Source: Fimenecus sp051881415 (GTDB lineage: Bacteria > Bacillota > Clostridia > Oscillospirales > Acutalibacteraceae). Taken from it: a stretch of 12,209 nt of DNA. Below are positions 5,506 through 11,921 of this stretch, piece by piece. A program made the translations under genes and the position numbers. Position 1 is the first letter of the stretch; each line of letters begins with the position of its first letter. The stretch spans positions 1-12,209 of the forward strand of contig JBJEPV010000072.1 of NCBI GenBank assembly GCA_051881415.1. Direction: 5' to 3'. The notes beneath the pieces are model-generated. The model was not told the DNA's origin. It saw only the letters and a program-made list of their open reading frames with translations, and made no database searches.

Positions 5506-6400
5506 GTTTGCGCGCCTCCCTTTTTGTACGCGCTTCCGACAGCGCCTTGCGAATAGCGGGCACGGCAAGCGTAATGCCGACAATCACCGCCGACAACAGC
5601 TTTAAGGCGTCCGCGGTAAAGAAATTGGTTTTCAGCGCCAGCGCAATAATCAGGCGATACAAAACCGAGCCGACCGCCGCCGAGATAAGCCCTACCGCGA
5701 GTGAGCGCTTCCCGAACAGCACTTCGCCGATAATCACCGACGCAAGCCCGACCACAATCATACCGCTGCCGCCGTTGATGTCGGCAAACCCACCGGTTTG
5801 GGCGATTAACCCGCCCGACAGCGCCACCAAGGCATTGGCGATGGCAAGCGCCGCAATTTTGGTGACATTGGTGTTGATGGAAGAAGCGCGCACCATATCC
5901 TCGTTGTTGCCCGTGGCACGAATGCAAAGTCCGAATACCGTGCGGAAAAAGAGAATGAGGAGCAGGATAAGCACCGCGCAAATCACAAAGACAGCAACGG
6001 TTTTGAGCATATCCTTGTCAGCGTTCGGGAACAGCGTAAATAAAAATTCATAAAACCGCGATTTGCCGAGCAAAGTCACATTGGGCATACCCATAATTTG
6101 CATATTTACGGTGTAAAGCCCACTCATGGTGAGAATACCTGCCAAAATCGGGTGAATGCCGGCTTTGGTTTGCAAAAAGCCCGTCACACAGCCTGCCGCC
6201 GCGCCGCAAAGCAATGCTGCAAACAGCGCCGCAAACGGATGCCCCGCCACACAGAGCACCGCCGAAACCGCCGCACCGAGCGTAAAACTGCCGTCCACGG
6301 TTAAATCGGGAATATTCAGCACGCGAAAGGTGATATACACCCCGAGCGCCAATAACGCATATTGCAGCCCCAACAGCAGGGCACTGCTGACCATCGTCAT
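5498..6400 (-). CDS. ABC transporter permease (TrpY-like, COG4120)
   Basis: A 300-residue membrane permease of the family paired with PF04392 binding proteins. The family's N-terminal segment IPDLTVDGSFTLG lies at about residues 30-42. About eight hydrophobic helices are visible, plus the cytoplasmic coupling loop ATGNNEDMVRASSIN (162-176) that contacts the ATPase. I chose the ATG at 6400, preceded by AGGTGA; a TTG at 6427 would add nine residues and has no better site. A second ATG lies two codons in. The tail is basic (RTKREARKHA) and overlaps the ATPase start. The gap to the binding-protein gene upstream is 77 bases and contains a strong hairpin. Confidence 0.95.
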   Translation of the reverse strand: MTMVSSALLLGLQYALLALGVYITFRVLNIPDLTVDGSFTLGAAVSAVLCVAGHPFAALFAALLCGAAAGCVTGFLQTKAGIHPILAGILTMSGLYTVNMQIMGMPNVTLLGKSRFYEFLFTLFPNADKDMLKTVAVFVICAVLILLLILFFRTVFGLCIRATGNNEDMVRASSINTNVTKIAALAIANALVALSGGLIAQTGGFADINGGSGMIVVGLASVIIGEVLFGKRSLAVGLISAAVGSVLYRLIIALALKTNFFTADALKLLSAVIVGITLAVPAIRKALSEARTKREARKHA

Positions 6401-6428
6401 AAAATCACCTAAAACAGAAAAATACAAG

Positions 6429-6454
6429 TTCGGGCAGCCGCAAGACTGCCCGAA
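6429..6454 (-). other. Intercistronic hairpin between binding protein and permease
   Basis: TTCGGGCAG / CTGCCCGAA is a perfect 9-bp stem with an 8-base loop. In the minus-strand RNA a U run lies before, not after, the stem, so it is not a classic terminator. A likely role is to stabilise or partly end the upstream binding-protein message, which importers often need in excess. That role is inference. Confidence 0.55.
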
Positions 6455-6477
6455 AAAAGGATGCGTTGTATAGGGGC

Positions 6478-7470
6478 TTAGCCCATGACAATATAGTTGT
6501 CGCCGCTCGGCACGGTAATGCCGAGGGTGTCTGCCGTTGCTTTGCTGATGACATATTGGAATTCTTCCATTGCCACGGCAGGGACTTCCGACACTTTTTT
6601 GCCGCGCAGAATTTCGTCTGCCATTTCGGCGGATTTTTGACCGAGCTGGGTGTTACTGCAACTGACGCATGCCAACGCGCCGGATTTCACCATAACGGGG
6701 TCGGAACCGTACACGGGGATTTTTTTGTCGGTTGCCGCTTTAACAACTTCGGTCATTGCGGTCTGCACGGTGGAGTCAATCGGTACATAAATGGCATCGA
6801 CTTCGCCCGCCAAGGACTGTGCCGCCTGTGCAACCTCGGACGAGTTTGCCACGGTGACTTCCTTATAAGTGTAACCGTTTTGTGAAAGATAGGCTTTTGC
6901 CTTTTCAGCGGTCTGTACAGCGTTCTGTTCACCCGAGCAATAGAGAATACCGATGTTGTTCACATTGGGGGTCAATTCCTTTGCCAGCGTGAAAATGCGG
7001 TCAACGGGGACAATGTTGGAAGTACCGGTTGCGTTTTTGTCGGGCGCTTCCATCGTGGTTAAAATGCCCGACGCTACGGGGTTGGTCACGGAAATGAAGA
7101 CCACGGGAACGGTCAATTCCTGGTTGACAACCGCGGCGGTTGCCGGCGTTACAATCGGAACAATCAAATCGTAGTTGCCGTCTTTGAGCCCTGCGCAAAT
7201 GGTTTGCAGGTTGCTTTGGTCGCCCTGTGCATTGAGAATGTCGAATGTCATTTTGGCTTCGTCGTAGCCGAGCTCGCGCATTCTTTGAATGAATGCTTCG
7301 CGCATTTCGGTGAACGCGCCGTTGTCTGCGAGTTGTACGACCGCGACCTTATACACCTTGTCGGTGTCGCGCGGGGTGTCTGCGTCCGTGTTGTTTGCCA
7401 CCTTGCCGCAGGCGGTAAATACGCCGAGCATCAATACGAGTGCCAATACAATAGAGAGTGCTTTTTTCAT
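6478..7470 (-). CDS. ABC transporter substrate-binding lipoprotein (TrpX-like, COG2984)
   Basis: A 330-residue lipoprotein that captures the substrate outside the membrane for the permease/ATPase pair. The signal peptide (1-20) ends in VFTAC, with C21 as lipid anchor, followed by a polar linker. The body matches the ABC_sub_bind family (PF04392): VAVVQLADNGAFTEMREAF, NAQGDQSNLQTI, PIVTPATAAVV and VTNPVASG. The family includes the S. pneumoniae aromatic/Trp importer. The ATG at 7470 has GGAGG 8 bases upstream. In-frame sequence before it is T-box leader, not protein. It is the first gene of the operon and lies just behind the T-box terminator, so it is controlled by charging of a tRNA. Confidence 0.95.
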   Translation of the reverse strand: MKKALSIVLALVLMLGVFTACGKVANNTDADTPRDTDKVYKVAVVQLADNGAFTEMREAFIQRMRELGYDEAKMTFDILNAQGDQSNLQTICAGLKDGNYDLIVPIVTPATAAVVNQELTVPVVFISVTNPVASGILTTMEAPDKNATGTSNIVPVDRIFTLAKELTPNVNNIGILYCSGEQNAVQTAEKAKAYLSQNGYTYKEVTVANSSEVAQAAQSLAGEVDAIYVPIDSTVQTAMTEVVKAATDKKIPVYGSDPVMVKSGALACVSCSNTQLGQKSAEMADEILRGKKVSEVPAVAMEEFQYVISKATADTLGITVPSGDNYIVMG

Positions 7471-7547
7471 TTTCTTTTCCTCCGAAAAAATCATATTTTT
7501 CGTCAGTTGGTGAAACCGATTTGGCTTGCGCCGCCCGAGTTCAAAAC

Positions 7548-7582
7548 AAAAAACCTGCCCTTGCAAAAAAACAAGGACAGGT
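7548..7582 (-). terminator. T-box terminator
   Basis: The stem ACCTGTCCTTG / CAAGGGCAGGT has 11 pairs (one G-U) and an 8-base loop, followed by a T run. Its 5' arm is the same sequence that completes the antiterminator, so the two folds exclude each other. Confidence 0.92.
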
Positions 7583-7799
7583 TGAAATTCTAAACCTGCG
7601 GTACCACCTTGATTGACGGCAAAACGCCGCCCACCTTTACGGAATACTGACATATTCCTCTTTCTGTAACGGGAAAGTGCCGTTGCATCTTTTCAATGCA
7701 CCCTCAACGGACCATTTGTCTGCCTCGTGATTGCGTGCCTTCCACCGCCGCACGCTCGCTGAAAATTCGGTTTGCAGTTTTACTTCCGTCTCAACGGTT
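7548..7799 (-). promoter_or_regulatory. T-box riboswitch (Met or Trp specifier)
   Basis: A complete tRNA-sensing leader on the minus strand. The T-box AAGGTGGTACCGCAGG lies at 7595-7610. The antiterminator pairs CAAGG (7607-7611) with CCTTG (7572-7576) and CAGGTT (7593-7598) with AACCTG (7578-7583), leaving the TGGT bulge for the tRNA end. Stem I has lower helix GACGGA (7785-7790) with TCCGTT (7706-7711), a loop-E-like AGTA (7781-7784), upper CTGC/GCAG, and an apical AGCGAG plus GCGTGC/GCACGC hairpin. A stem II-like GGAATA/TATTCC and a stem III (7615-7631) follow. The 3' side of the specifier loop reads ACAAATGG. ATG followed by G fits the usual triplet-plus-purine register; the overlapping TGG fits the Trp transporter family. 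TGGT predicts a tRNA with A73, which favours Met. Confidence 0.93.
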
Positions 7800-7805
7800 T
7801 ATCAC

Positions 7806-7834
7806 ATTAAAACACAAAAATTTTCATTTGTCAA
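7806..7834 (-). promoter_or_regulatory. Sigma-A promoter of the T-box/ABC operon
   Basis: TTGACA (7829-7834), a 17-base spacer and TTTAAT (7806-7811) on the minus strand put the start near 7799, just before stem I of the T-box. It is a consensus -35 with a 5/6 -10, a strong promoter as expected for a leader controlled by termination. Confidence 0.85.
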
Positions 7835-7856
7835 CACTTTATTTTTACTTTTTTTG

Positions 7857-7865
7857 TGTTACAAT
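7857..7865 (+). promoter_or_regulatory. Candidate extended -10 promoter for the Dabb gene
   Basis: TGTTACAAT is an extended -10 element almost identical to the one at 709-717. No good -35 is seen at the right distance. Transcription would start near 7872, only about 13 bases before the ATG and just at the GAGGTG ribosome-binding site, so the leader would be very short. It is divergent from the T-box promoter. Confidence 0.35.
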
Positions 7866-7884
7866 GGAGCCTGAGGTGAAGAAA

Positions 7885-8193
7885 ATGCTGAAACATATTT
7901 TATTTTGGCAGTTCTCTGACGCGGTAAATGACGAGAACCGCCAAGAAGTGCTCGAAAAACTGTCGGCGTCCGTAAAAAATTTGGAAGGGAAAATTGACGG
8001 ACTGCTCTCTTGCGAAATCGGCGAAAATGTGGTGGGAGCAGACTGCGACTTCGTATTTTACGCGACTTTTGCGTCGTTGGAGGCGTTGCAACACTTTCAA
8101 AATCACCCGTTGCATATCGCGCACAAGCAAATGGCGGCGCCGTTTGTCAAAAACCGTTTGTCGGCGGATTATTTTACGGACAGCGACCGCTGA
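7885..8193 (+). CDS. Dabb-domain (stress-responsive A/B barrel) protein
   Basis: A 102-residue small cytoplasmic protein of the Dabb family (PF07876), a dimeric ferredoxin-like barrel. Typical features run along its length: the first strand MLKHILFWQF, a helix with EVLEKLSASVKNLEGKI, strand GLLSCEIGEN, strand CDFVFYATF, then SLEALQHFQNHPLHIAHK with the family NHP motif (73-75), and a last strand ending in DYF. Members vary in role (stress-induced proteins, some enzymes), so no reaction is assigned. The ATG at 7885 is chosen because GAGGTGA lies 5 bases upstream and the family starts here; in-frame codons further upstream belong to the T-box leader region. It stands alone, 84 bases before the next gene. 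Confidence 0.93.
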   Translation: MLKHILFWQFSDAVNDENRQEVLEKLSASVKNLEGKIDGLLSCEIGENVVGADCDFVFYATFASLEALQHFQNHPLHIAHKQMAAPFVKNRLSADYFTDSDR

Positions 8194-8216
8194 CTATTAA
8201 ATTTTTCTAAAATCTA

Positions 8217-8245
8217 TTGAATTCCGACGGTAAATATTGTATATT
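8217..8245 (+). promoter_or_regulatory. Promoter for the YhhN-MscS pair
   Basis: TTGAAT (8217-8222), 17 bases and TATATT (8240-8245) give a fair sigma-A promoter, placing the start near 8252, about 25 bases before the GTG. It lies in the 84-base gap after the Dabb gene. Confidence 0.55.
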
Positions 8246-8277
8246 ATGTAATAGAATAAGCAGATCGGAGGGATTCT

Positions 8278-8970
8278 GTGTATTGGGCTTTGTTGATTGT
8301 CGGCATTCTTGCCACAGCGGTGTTTTTGGTGTTGCGTGTGAAACGCGGCGGAATTGCCGCGCTGTATGCCAAAGCGGTGGCCAGTCTTTGCTTTATTGCA
8401 ACAGCGATTGCCGCAACCAATGAAAACCGGCTGTTCCTCGACTTCGGCTCCTTCATGACTTTTGGGCTGGTATTCGGGCTGTTGGGCGATGTTTGGCTCG
8501 ATTTAAAATGGATTTATTTGCAGGATAAGGACTCATATCTCTATTCGGGCTTTATCTTTTTCCTGTTGGGGCATGTCTGCTTTGTGACGGCTGTCTTTAA
8601 AGTCGGGCCGTATACCCCTTCGTCGCTGATCGTGGCGTTTGCGGCGGCGTTGGTGATTGCGTTTGTGGCAATTTTGATGGAAAAACCCCTCAAAATGCAC
8701 TACGGCAAATTCAAATGGATTGTGTTTCTCTATTCGTTTATGCTGGCGCTGACGATGACCATGGCCATGACGCTTGCCGTGATTACGGGCTTTGAAAAGA
8801 TGTGGACTGTGATGTCCGTCGGCGGGCTTTTGTTCCTGCTGTCGGATTTGGTGCTGTCGGGAATGTACTTCGGCGAGGGCAAAAACACCTCGTTCAATAT
8901 CGTTTTAAATCACACATTATATTATGCCGCGCAGTTTATTATGGCGGCAACCATTCTGTTTGCGAAATAA
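8278..8970 (+). CDS. YhhN/TMEM86-family membrane protein (putative lysoplasmalogenase)
   Basis: A 230-residue protein with about eight membrane helices. Family marks include GLVFGLLGDVWL (63-74, with D71), a GHVCF segment (98-102), GGLLFLLSDLVL (182-193, with D190) and a C-terminal NHTLYYAAQ (211-219). In this family the conserved acidic residues are thought to catalyse cleavage of the vinyl-ether bond of lysoplasmalogens, giving a fatty aldehyde and a glycerophospho head group. Many anaerobic Clostridia make plasmalogens, which fits. The start is the GTG at 8278, with GGAGGG 5 bases upstream and no ATG nearby. It is followed 9 bases later by the channel gene, so the two are probably co-transcribed. 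The enzyme activity is by family only. Confidence 0.85.
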   Translation: MYWALLIVGILATAVFLVLRVKRGGIAALYAKAVASLCFIATAIAATNENRLFLDFGSFMTFGLVFGLLGDVWLDLKWIYLQDKDSYLYSGFIFFLLGHVCFVTAVFKVGPYTPSSLIVAFAAALVIAFVAILMEKPLKMHYGKFKWIVFLYSFMLALTMTMAMTLAVITGFEKMWTVMSVGGLLFLLSDLVLSGMYFGEGKNTSFNIVLNHTLYYAAQFIMAATILFAK

Positions 8971-8979
8971 GGTTTTTTT

Positions 8980-9792
8980 ATGGAAAAAATCTCTGAAATT
9001 TTAAATTATTCCGTCGGCAATTTCACGGTGGGCAAAATTCTGTCCGCCGTGGTTGTTTTTGTGGTTTGCTACTTGATTTTACGCGTTTTGATGCGCCTGT
9101 TTACGCGCATTCTTTCGCGCGTGAATATGGACGAAACGCTTCGGAAAATTCTGCTCGCCGCGATAAAACTGATATTGTATTTTCTGGTCGCGATGGTGGT
9201 TATCGACACACTCGGCGTGTCCGTTACTTCGCTGTTGGCGGCATTTTCCGTGGTCGGCTTGGCGGCGTCGCTCGCGGTGCAGGATTCACTTTCCAATCTC
9301 GCAAGCGGGATTATGCTGCTCGTCACCAAGCCGTTTAAAATCGGCGATTATGTCGAGATTGACGATGTCAGCGGCACGGTCAAAATGATAAGTCTTATCC
9401 ATACGCGGATTACCACGATTGACAACAAAATGATTTATGTGCCGAACAGCAAAATCATTGCCACGAAAATCGTGAATTACACCCAGCAGGAAAAGCGGCG
9501 GGTGGATTTGGAAATTTCCGCCTCGTATGACGCGCCGATTGAAACGGTGCGGCAGTCGTTGTTGGAAGCCGTTGCGGCGGTGGGCTTGTTTACGGATACC
9601 CCCGCGCCGCCGTTTGCCGCCGTGCTCTCGTTTGACGAAAGCAGTATTCGCTATGTGGTGCGCGCATGGGTGAAAACGGAACAGTATTGGGACGCCCACT
9701 TTGCGCTGTTAGAGCAAATCAAAATTGCGTTCGACAAAAACGGCGTCGAAATGACCTATAACCACCTAAATGTGCATATGGTGAAAGAATAA
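8980..9792 (+). CDS. MscS-type mechanosensitive ion channel
   Basis: A 270-residue small-conductance mechanosensitive channel that opens under membrane tension to release solutes on osmotic downshock. Three helices are seen (about 15-37, 57-77 and 82-114). The third is the pore helix with Ala/Gly packing (AAFSVVGLAASLAVQDSLSN), followed by the conserved LVTKPFKIGDYVEI and the beta domain with YVPNSKI. The C-terminal alpha/beta vestibule domain runs from about 170 to the end. Length is close to the E. coli protein (286). It has only a weak AAGG site 7 bases before the ATG, overlapping the end of the preceding gene, so coupled translation is likely. A strong terminator follows. Confidence 0.95.
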   Translation: MEKISEILNYSVGNFTVGKILSAVVVFVVCYLILRVLMRLFTRILSRVNMDETLRKILLAAIKLILYFLVAMVVIDTLGVSVTSLLAAFSVVGLAASLAVQDSLSNLASGIMLLVTKPFKIGDYVEIDDVSGTVKMISLIHTRITTIDNKMIYVPNSKIIATKIVNYTQQEKRRVDLEISASYDAPIETVRQSLLEAVAAVGLFTDTPAPPFAAVLSFDESSIRYVVRAWVKTEQYWDAHFALLEQIKIAFDKNGVEMTYNHLNVHMVKE

Positions 9793-9807
9793 ATCCGTAT
9801 AGAAAAG

Positions 9808-9840
9808 AACGGGCAGTTCAGCGAACTGCCCGTTCCTTTT
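9808..9840. terminator. Bidirectional terminator
   Basis: AACGGGCAGTTC / GAACTGCCCGTT is a perfect 12-bp stem with loop AGC. CCTTTTGTTTT follows on the plus strand; on the minus strand the stem is followed by CTTTTC. It separates the convergent channel and lipoprotein genes. Confidence 0.88.
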
Positions 9841-9852
9841 GTTTTGCCTTTT

Positions 9853-10359
9853 TTACCCTGCCTGAAAATCCGTAAAGGTGACGGCAAAATCCCGCCCGTC
9901 CATCGTAAGTGCGAACAGTGCGCCGCTGTCGCGGCTTTGGGTGATGGTATAGGTGTCGCCCGCGTCGGTCATGCCGCTGTAAGTCGCGGTGTCGCCGTTC
10001 ACGGTTTTTACGCACCGTGTGCCGTCTTTGGCGCTTTGCAATGCGGCGAATAACAGCTTGGCAAACGCTGTGTCGGGCAGTAGGGTTTCGGGCGTTTTCA
10101 CTTCAATCCCCAAAAACGAAAATTGGCATTCGGCCGCGCTTTGCGTGACGGTGAGCGACTGTAAAGCGTCCGGGCTTGTCAGCACCATTTGTGCTGTGCC
10201 GTCGGCAGAGAGTGTCAAATCCGCATTGCAGGTAAACGCACCGTGGGTGATTTCCGCCTTTGCCGTAAAGGCCTGCGGCAGGCTGAGCGCATTTTTCCAA
10301 TCCGTATGTTGACATCCGCAGCAAAGCAGAAGTAGCAATGCCGCTGTAAGAGAAGTCAA
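9853..10359 (-). CDS. Putative lipoprotein of unknown function (start frame-shifted)
   Basis: The open frame codes for 168 residues from a TTG at 10359. A hydrophobic stretch (ALLLLLCCGC) ends in a likely lipid-anchor cysteine. The rest is a secreted beta-rich domain (AEITHGAFTCNADLTLSADG, TYSGMTDAGDTYTITQ, FALTMDGRDFAVTFTDF) similar in style to small LppX/LolA-like folds, but I cannot assign a family. The TTG is a poor start: no ribosome-binding site, and the signal peptide would lack its basic end. In another frame, ATG at 10378 with AAGG upstream reads MHRKKA. Removing one A from the A6 run gives MHRKKR joined to this frame, an ideal signal peptide and 174 residues. It follows nnr on the same strand by about 7 bases from that ATG. 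Confidence 0.75.
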   Translation of the reverse strand: MTSLTAALLLLLCCGCQHTDWKNALSLPQAFTAKAEITHGAFTCNADLTLSADGTAQMVLTSPDALQSLTVTQSAAECQFSFLGIEVKTPETLLPDTAFAKLLFAALQSAKDGTRCVKTVNGDTATYSGMTDAGDTYTITQSRDSGALFALTMDGRDFAVTFTDFQAG

Positions 10360-10363
10360 TCGC

Positions 10364-10369
10364 TTTTTT
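10364..10369 (-). other. A6 run at apparent frameshift in lipoprotein start
   Basis: Six As on the minus strand separate the plausible ATG start (10376-10378) from the frame of the lipoprotein. Without a shift the ATG frame runs on for 91 codons of unrelated sequence, to 10103. One A fewer joins the two. It could be a sequencing error, a real mutation, a slippage switch or transcriptional slippage. Confidence 0.6.
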
Positions 10370-10385
10370 ACGGTGCATCCCGCCT

Positions 10386-11921
10386 TTATTCAAATTTGGA
10401 AAGCACCTTCGGCAAGACTTTGAGCATTTTTGAGGGCGTGGTGGCACATTTTGAGGTTGCTTTTGCCACCGCGTCGCCGCAAAGCCCGTGGATATGTACC
10501 GCCGCAACCGAAGCCTCCAAGGGCGACAGCCCAATGCACAAAAAGCCCAAAAGCATACCCGCGAGCATATCGCCGCACCCGGCAGTTGCCATACCGGCAT
10601 TGCCCGTCAAATTGACGGAGAACTGCTTGCCGTTTGCGGAAATCACGGTGCCCGCGCCTTTTAACACGACCACAGCGCCTGTTTTTTCGCAAAGCGACCG
10701 GCAGGCGTCCAATCGATTCGCCTGCACTTCTTGTACGGTACAGCCCAACAACCGCGCCGCCTCGCCCGGGTGGGGTGTCAAAATGACGGGTGCCTTTGCT
10801 TCCCGTACTATATCTATGTCGTTTGCTACGGCGTTTATGCCGTCCGCATCCAAAATCAGGGGGATTTGTGTGTTGCGTATAACGGATTTCACCAATGCTT
10901 CGGTGTCATAATCCAAACCGAGCCCACACCCAATGAGGCAAGCCGTTGACCTTGTCAGCGCATCCAACAATTTCGCTTCACCCTGCATCGAAATCCGCCC
11001 GAAGCGGTTAGCGGGTAGGGGGCATAAAATCTTTTCGGGCACTGTTGCCGTCACCGCCGCATACGCGCTTTTGGGAAATGCGAGCCGCACAAGCCCCGCG
11101 CCGCTTTCCACGCACGCACCGCTTGCGAGTACCGCCGCACCGGGCATTTCGTAACTGCCCGCGACCACAAGCGCTTTGCCGAAATCGCCTTTGTTCGCAT
11201 CGGCGCGCCGCGCGGGGAACAATTCTGCGACATCTTCATCTGTAAAGGCAAACACCTTTTCATACGGCTTATACAGTTGCTCGGGAATCCCGATGGAAAC
11301 CACTTGAATTTCGCCCGCAAACGCCTTTGCAGGCTGTGTGACCAACGCTTTTTTCAGCGCCATGACCGAAACGGTCAAATCCGCTTTCACGGGGCGGCTT
11401 AAAAATTCGCCCGAATCTGCCGAAAGCCCGCTCGGCAAATCAATCGAAACCATATATCCGTTTGCGGTTTCCAAAAAGGCAAATAATTCCTGCAAGCTGT
11501 CCGGCAGCACGCCCGCAAAGCCCGTGCCGAACACGGCGTCCACCAAAATATCGGCAGTTTGCAACAGCTTGCGGTGTGTTTCGGAATTGCGGTCATAGAA
11601 AACAATCGGGATGCCGCAGTCCGTCAAGCGGGAATACATTTCCTTGGCATTTTCGGCGGTGGGCGCGCCCATCACCAAAAACACCTGCACCTTGTAGCCG
11701 TTTTCATACAGTTTTCGCGCGGCAACAAAGCCGTCGCCGCCGTTTTTGCCTTTGCCGCACAACACGGCGACCGTGCGCTTGTCGGTGCGGTCAAATTTGG
11801 ACCGTATGACCTTGGCGCACGCCGCACCGGCATTTTCCATCAGCCGCAAAAACGAAATCCCGTTTTTATCCGCGGCACATTCCACGGCTTTTATCTCCTC
11901 GGCGGAAAGTATACGCATCAT
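10386..11921 (-). CDS. nnr: Bifunctional NAD(P)HX epimerase/dehydratase
   Basis: A 511-residue cofactor-repair enzyme. The N-terminal YjeF_N domain (about 1-215) interconverts the R and S forms of hydrated NAD(P)H; it has GKGKNGGDGF (56-65), DAVFGTGF (128-135) and IDLPSGLSADSGE (160-172). The C-terminal ribokinase-like domain (about 230-505) dehydrates the S form with ADP (ATP in some relatives); it has GSYEMPGAAVLA, ESGAGLVRL, LDADGIN, LTPHPGEAARLL, VLKGAGTVI and the nucleotide/catalytic GMATAGCGDMLAG (443-455, D451). The ATG at 11921 overlaps the acpS stop as ATGA; the next codon is also ATG. GGAGAGG lies just upstream. Pairing with acpS is common in Clostridia. A longer in-frame reading into acpS is not protein. 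Confidence 0.97.
   Translation of the reverse strand: MMRILSAEEIKAVECAADKNGISFLRLMENAGAACAKVIRSKFDRTDKRTVAVLCGKGKNGGDGFVAARKLYENGYKVQVFLVMGAPTAENAKEMYSRLTDCGIPIVFYDRNSETHRKLLQTADILVDAVFGTGFAGVLPDSLQELFAFLETANGYMVSIDLPSGLSADSGEFLSRPVKADLTVSVMALKKALVTQPAKAFAGEIQVVSIGIPEQLYKPYEKVFAFTDEDVAELFPARRADANKGDFGKALVVAGSYEMPGAAVLASGACVESGAGLVRLAFPKSAYAAVTATVPEKILCPLPANRFGRISMQGEAKLLDALTRSTACLIGCGLGLDYDTEALVKSVIRNTQIPLILDADGINAVANDIDIVREAKAPVILTPHPGEAARLLGCTVQEVQANRLDACRSLCEKTGAVVVLKGAGTVISANGKQFSVNLTGNAGMATAGCGDMLAGMLLGFLCIGLSPLEASVAAVHIHGLCGDAVAKATSKCATTPSKMLKVLPKVLSKFE

Noticed and set aside
7471..7653. 61-residue N-terminal extension of the binding protein
   Set aside because: It is the T-box terminator and antiterminator read as codons; the lipoprotein signal starts at the ATG at 7470 with GGAGG upstream.
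10396..10911. 171-codon plus-strand frame within nnr
   Set aside because: Antisense shadow of a well-conserved enzyme with intact motifs; no ribosome-binding site.
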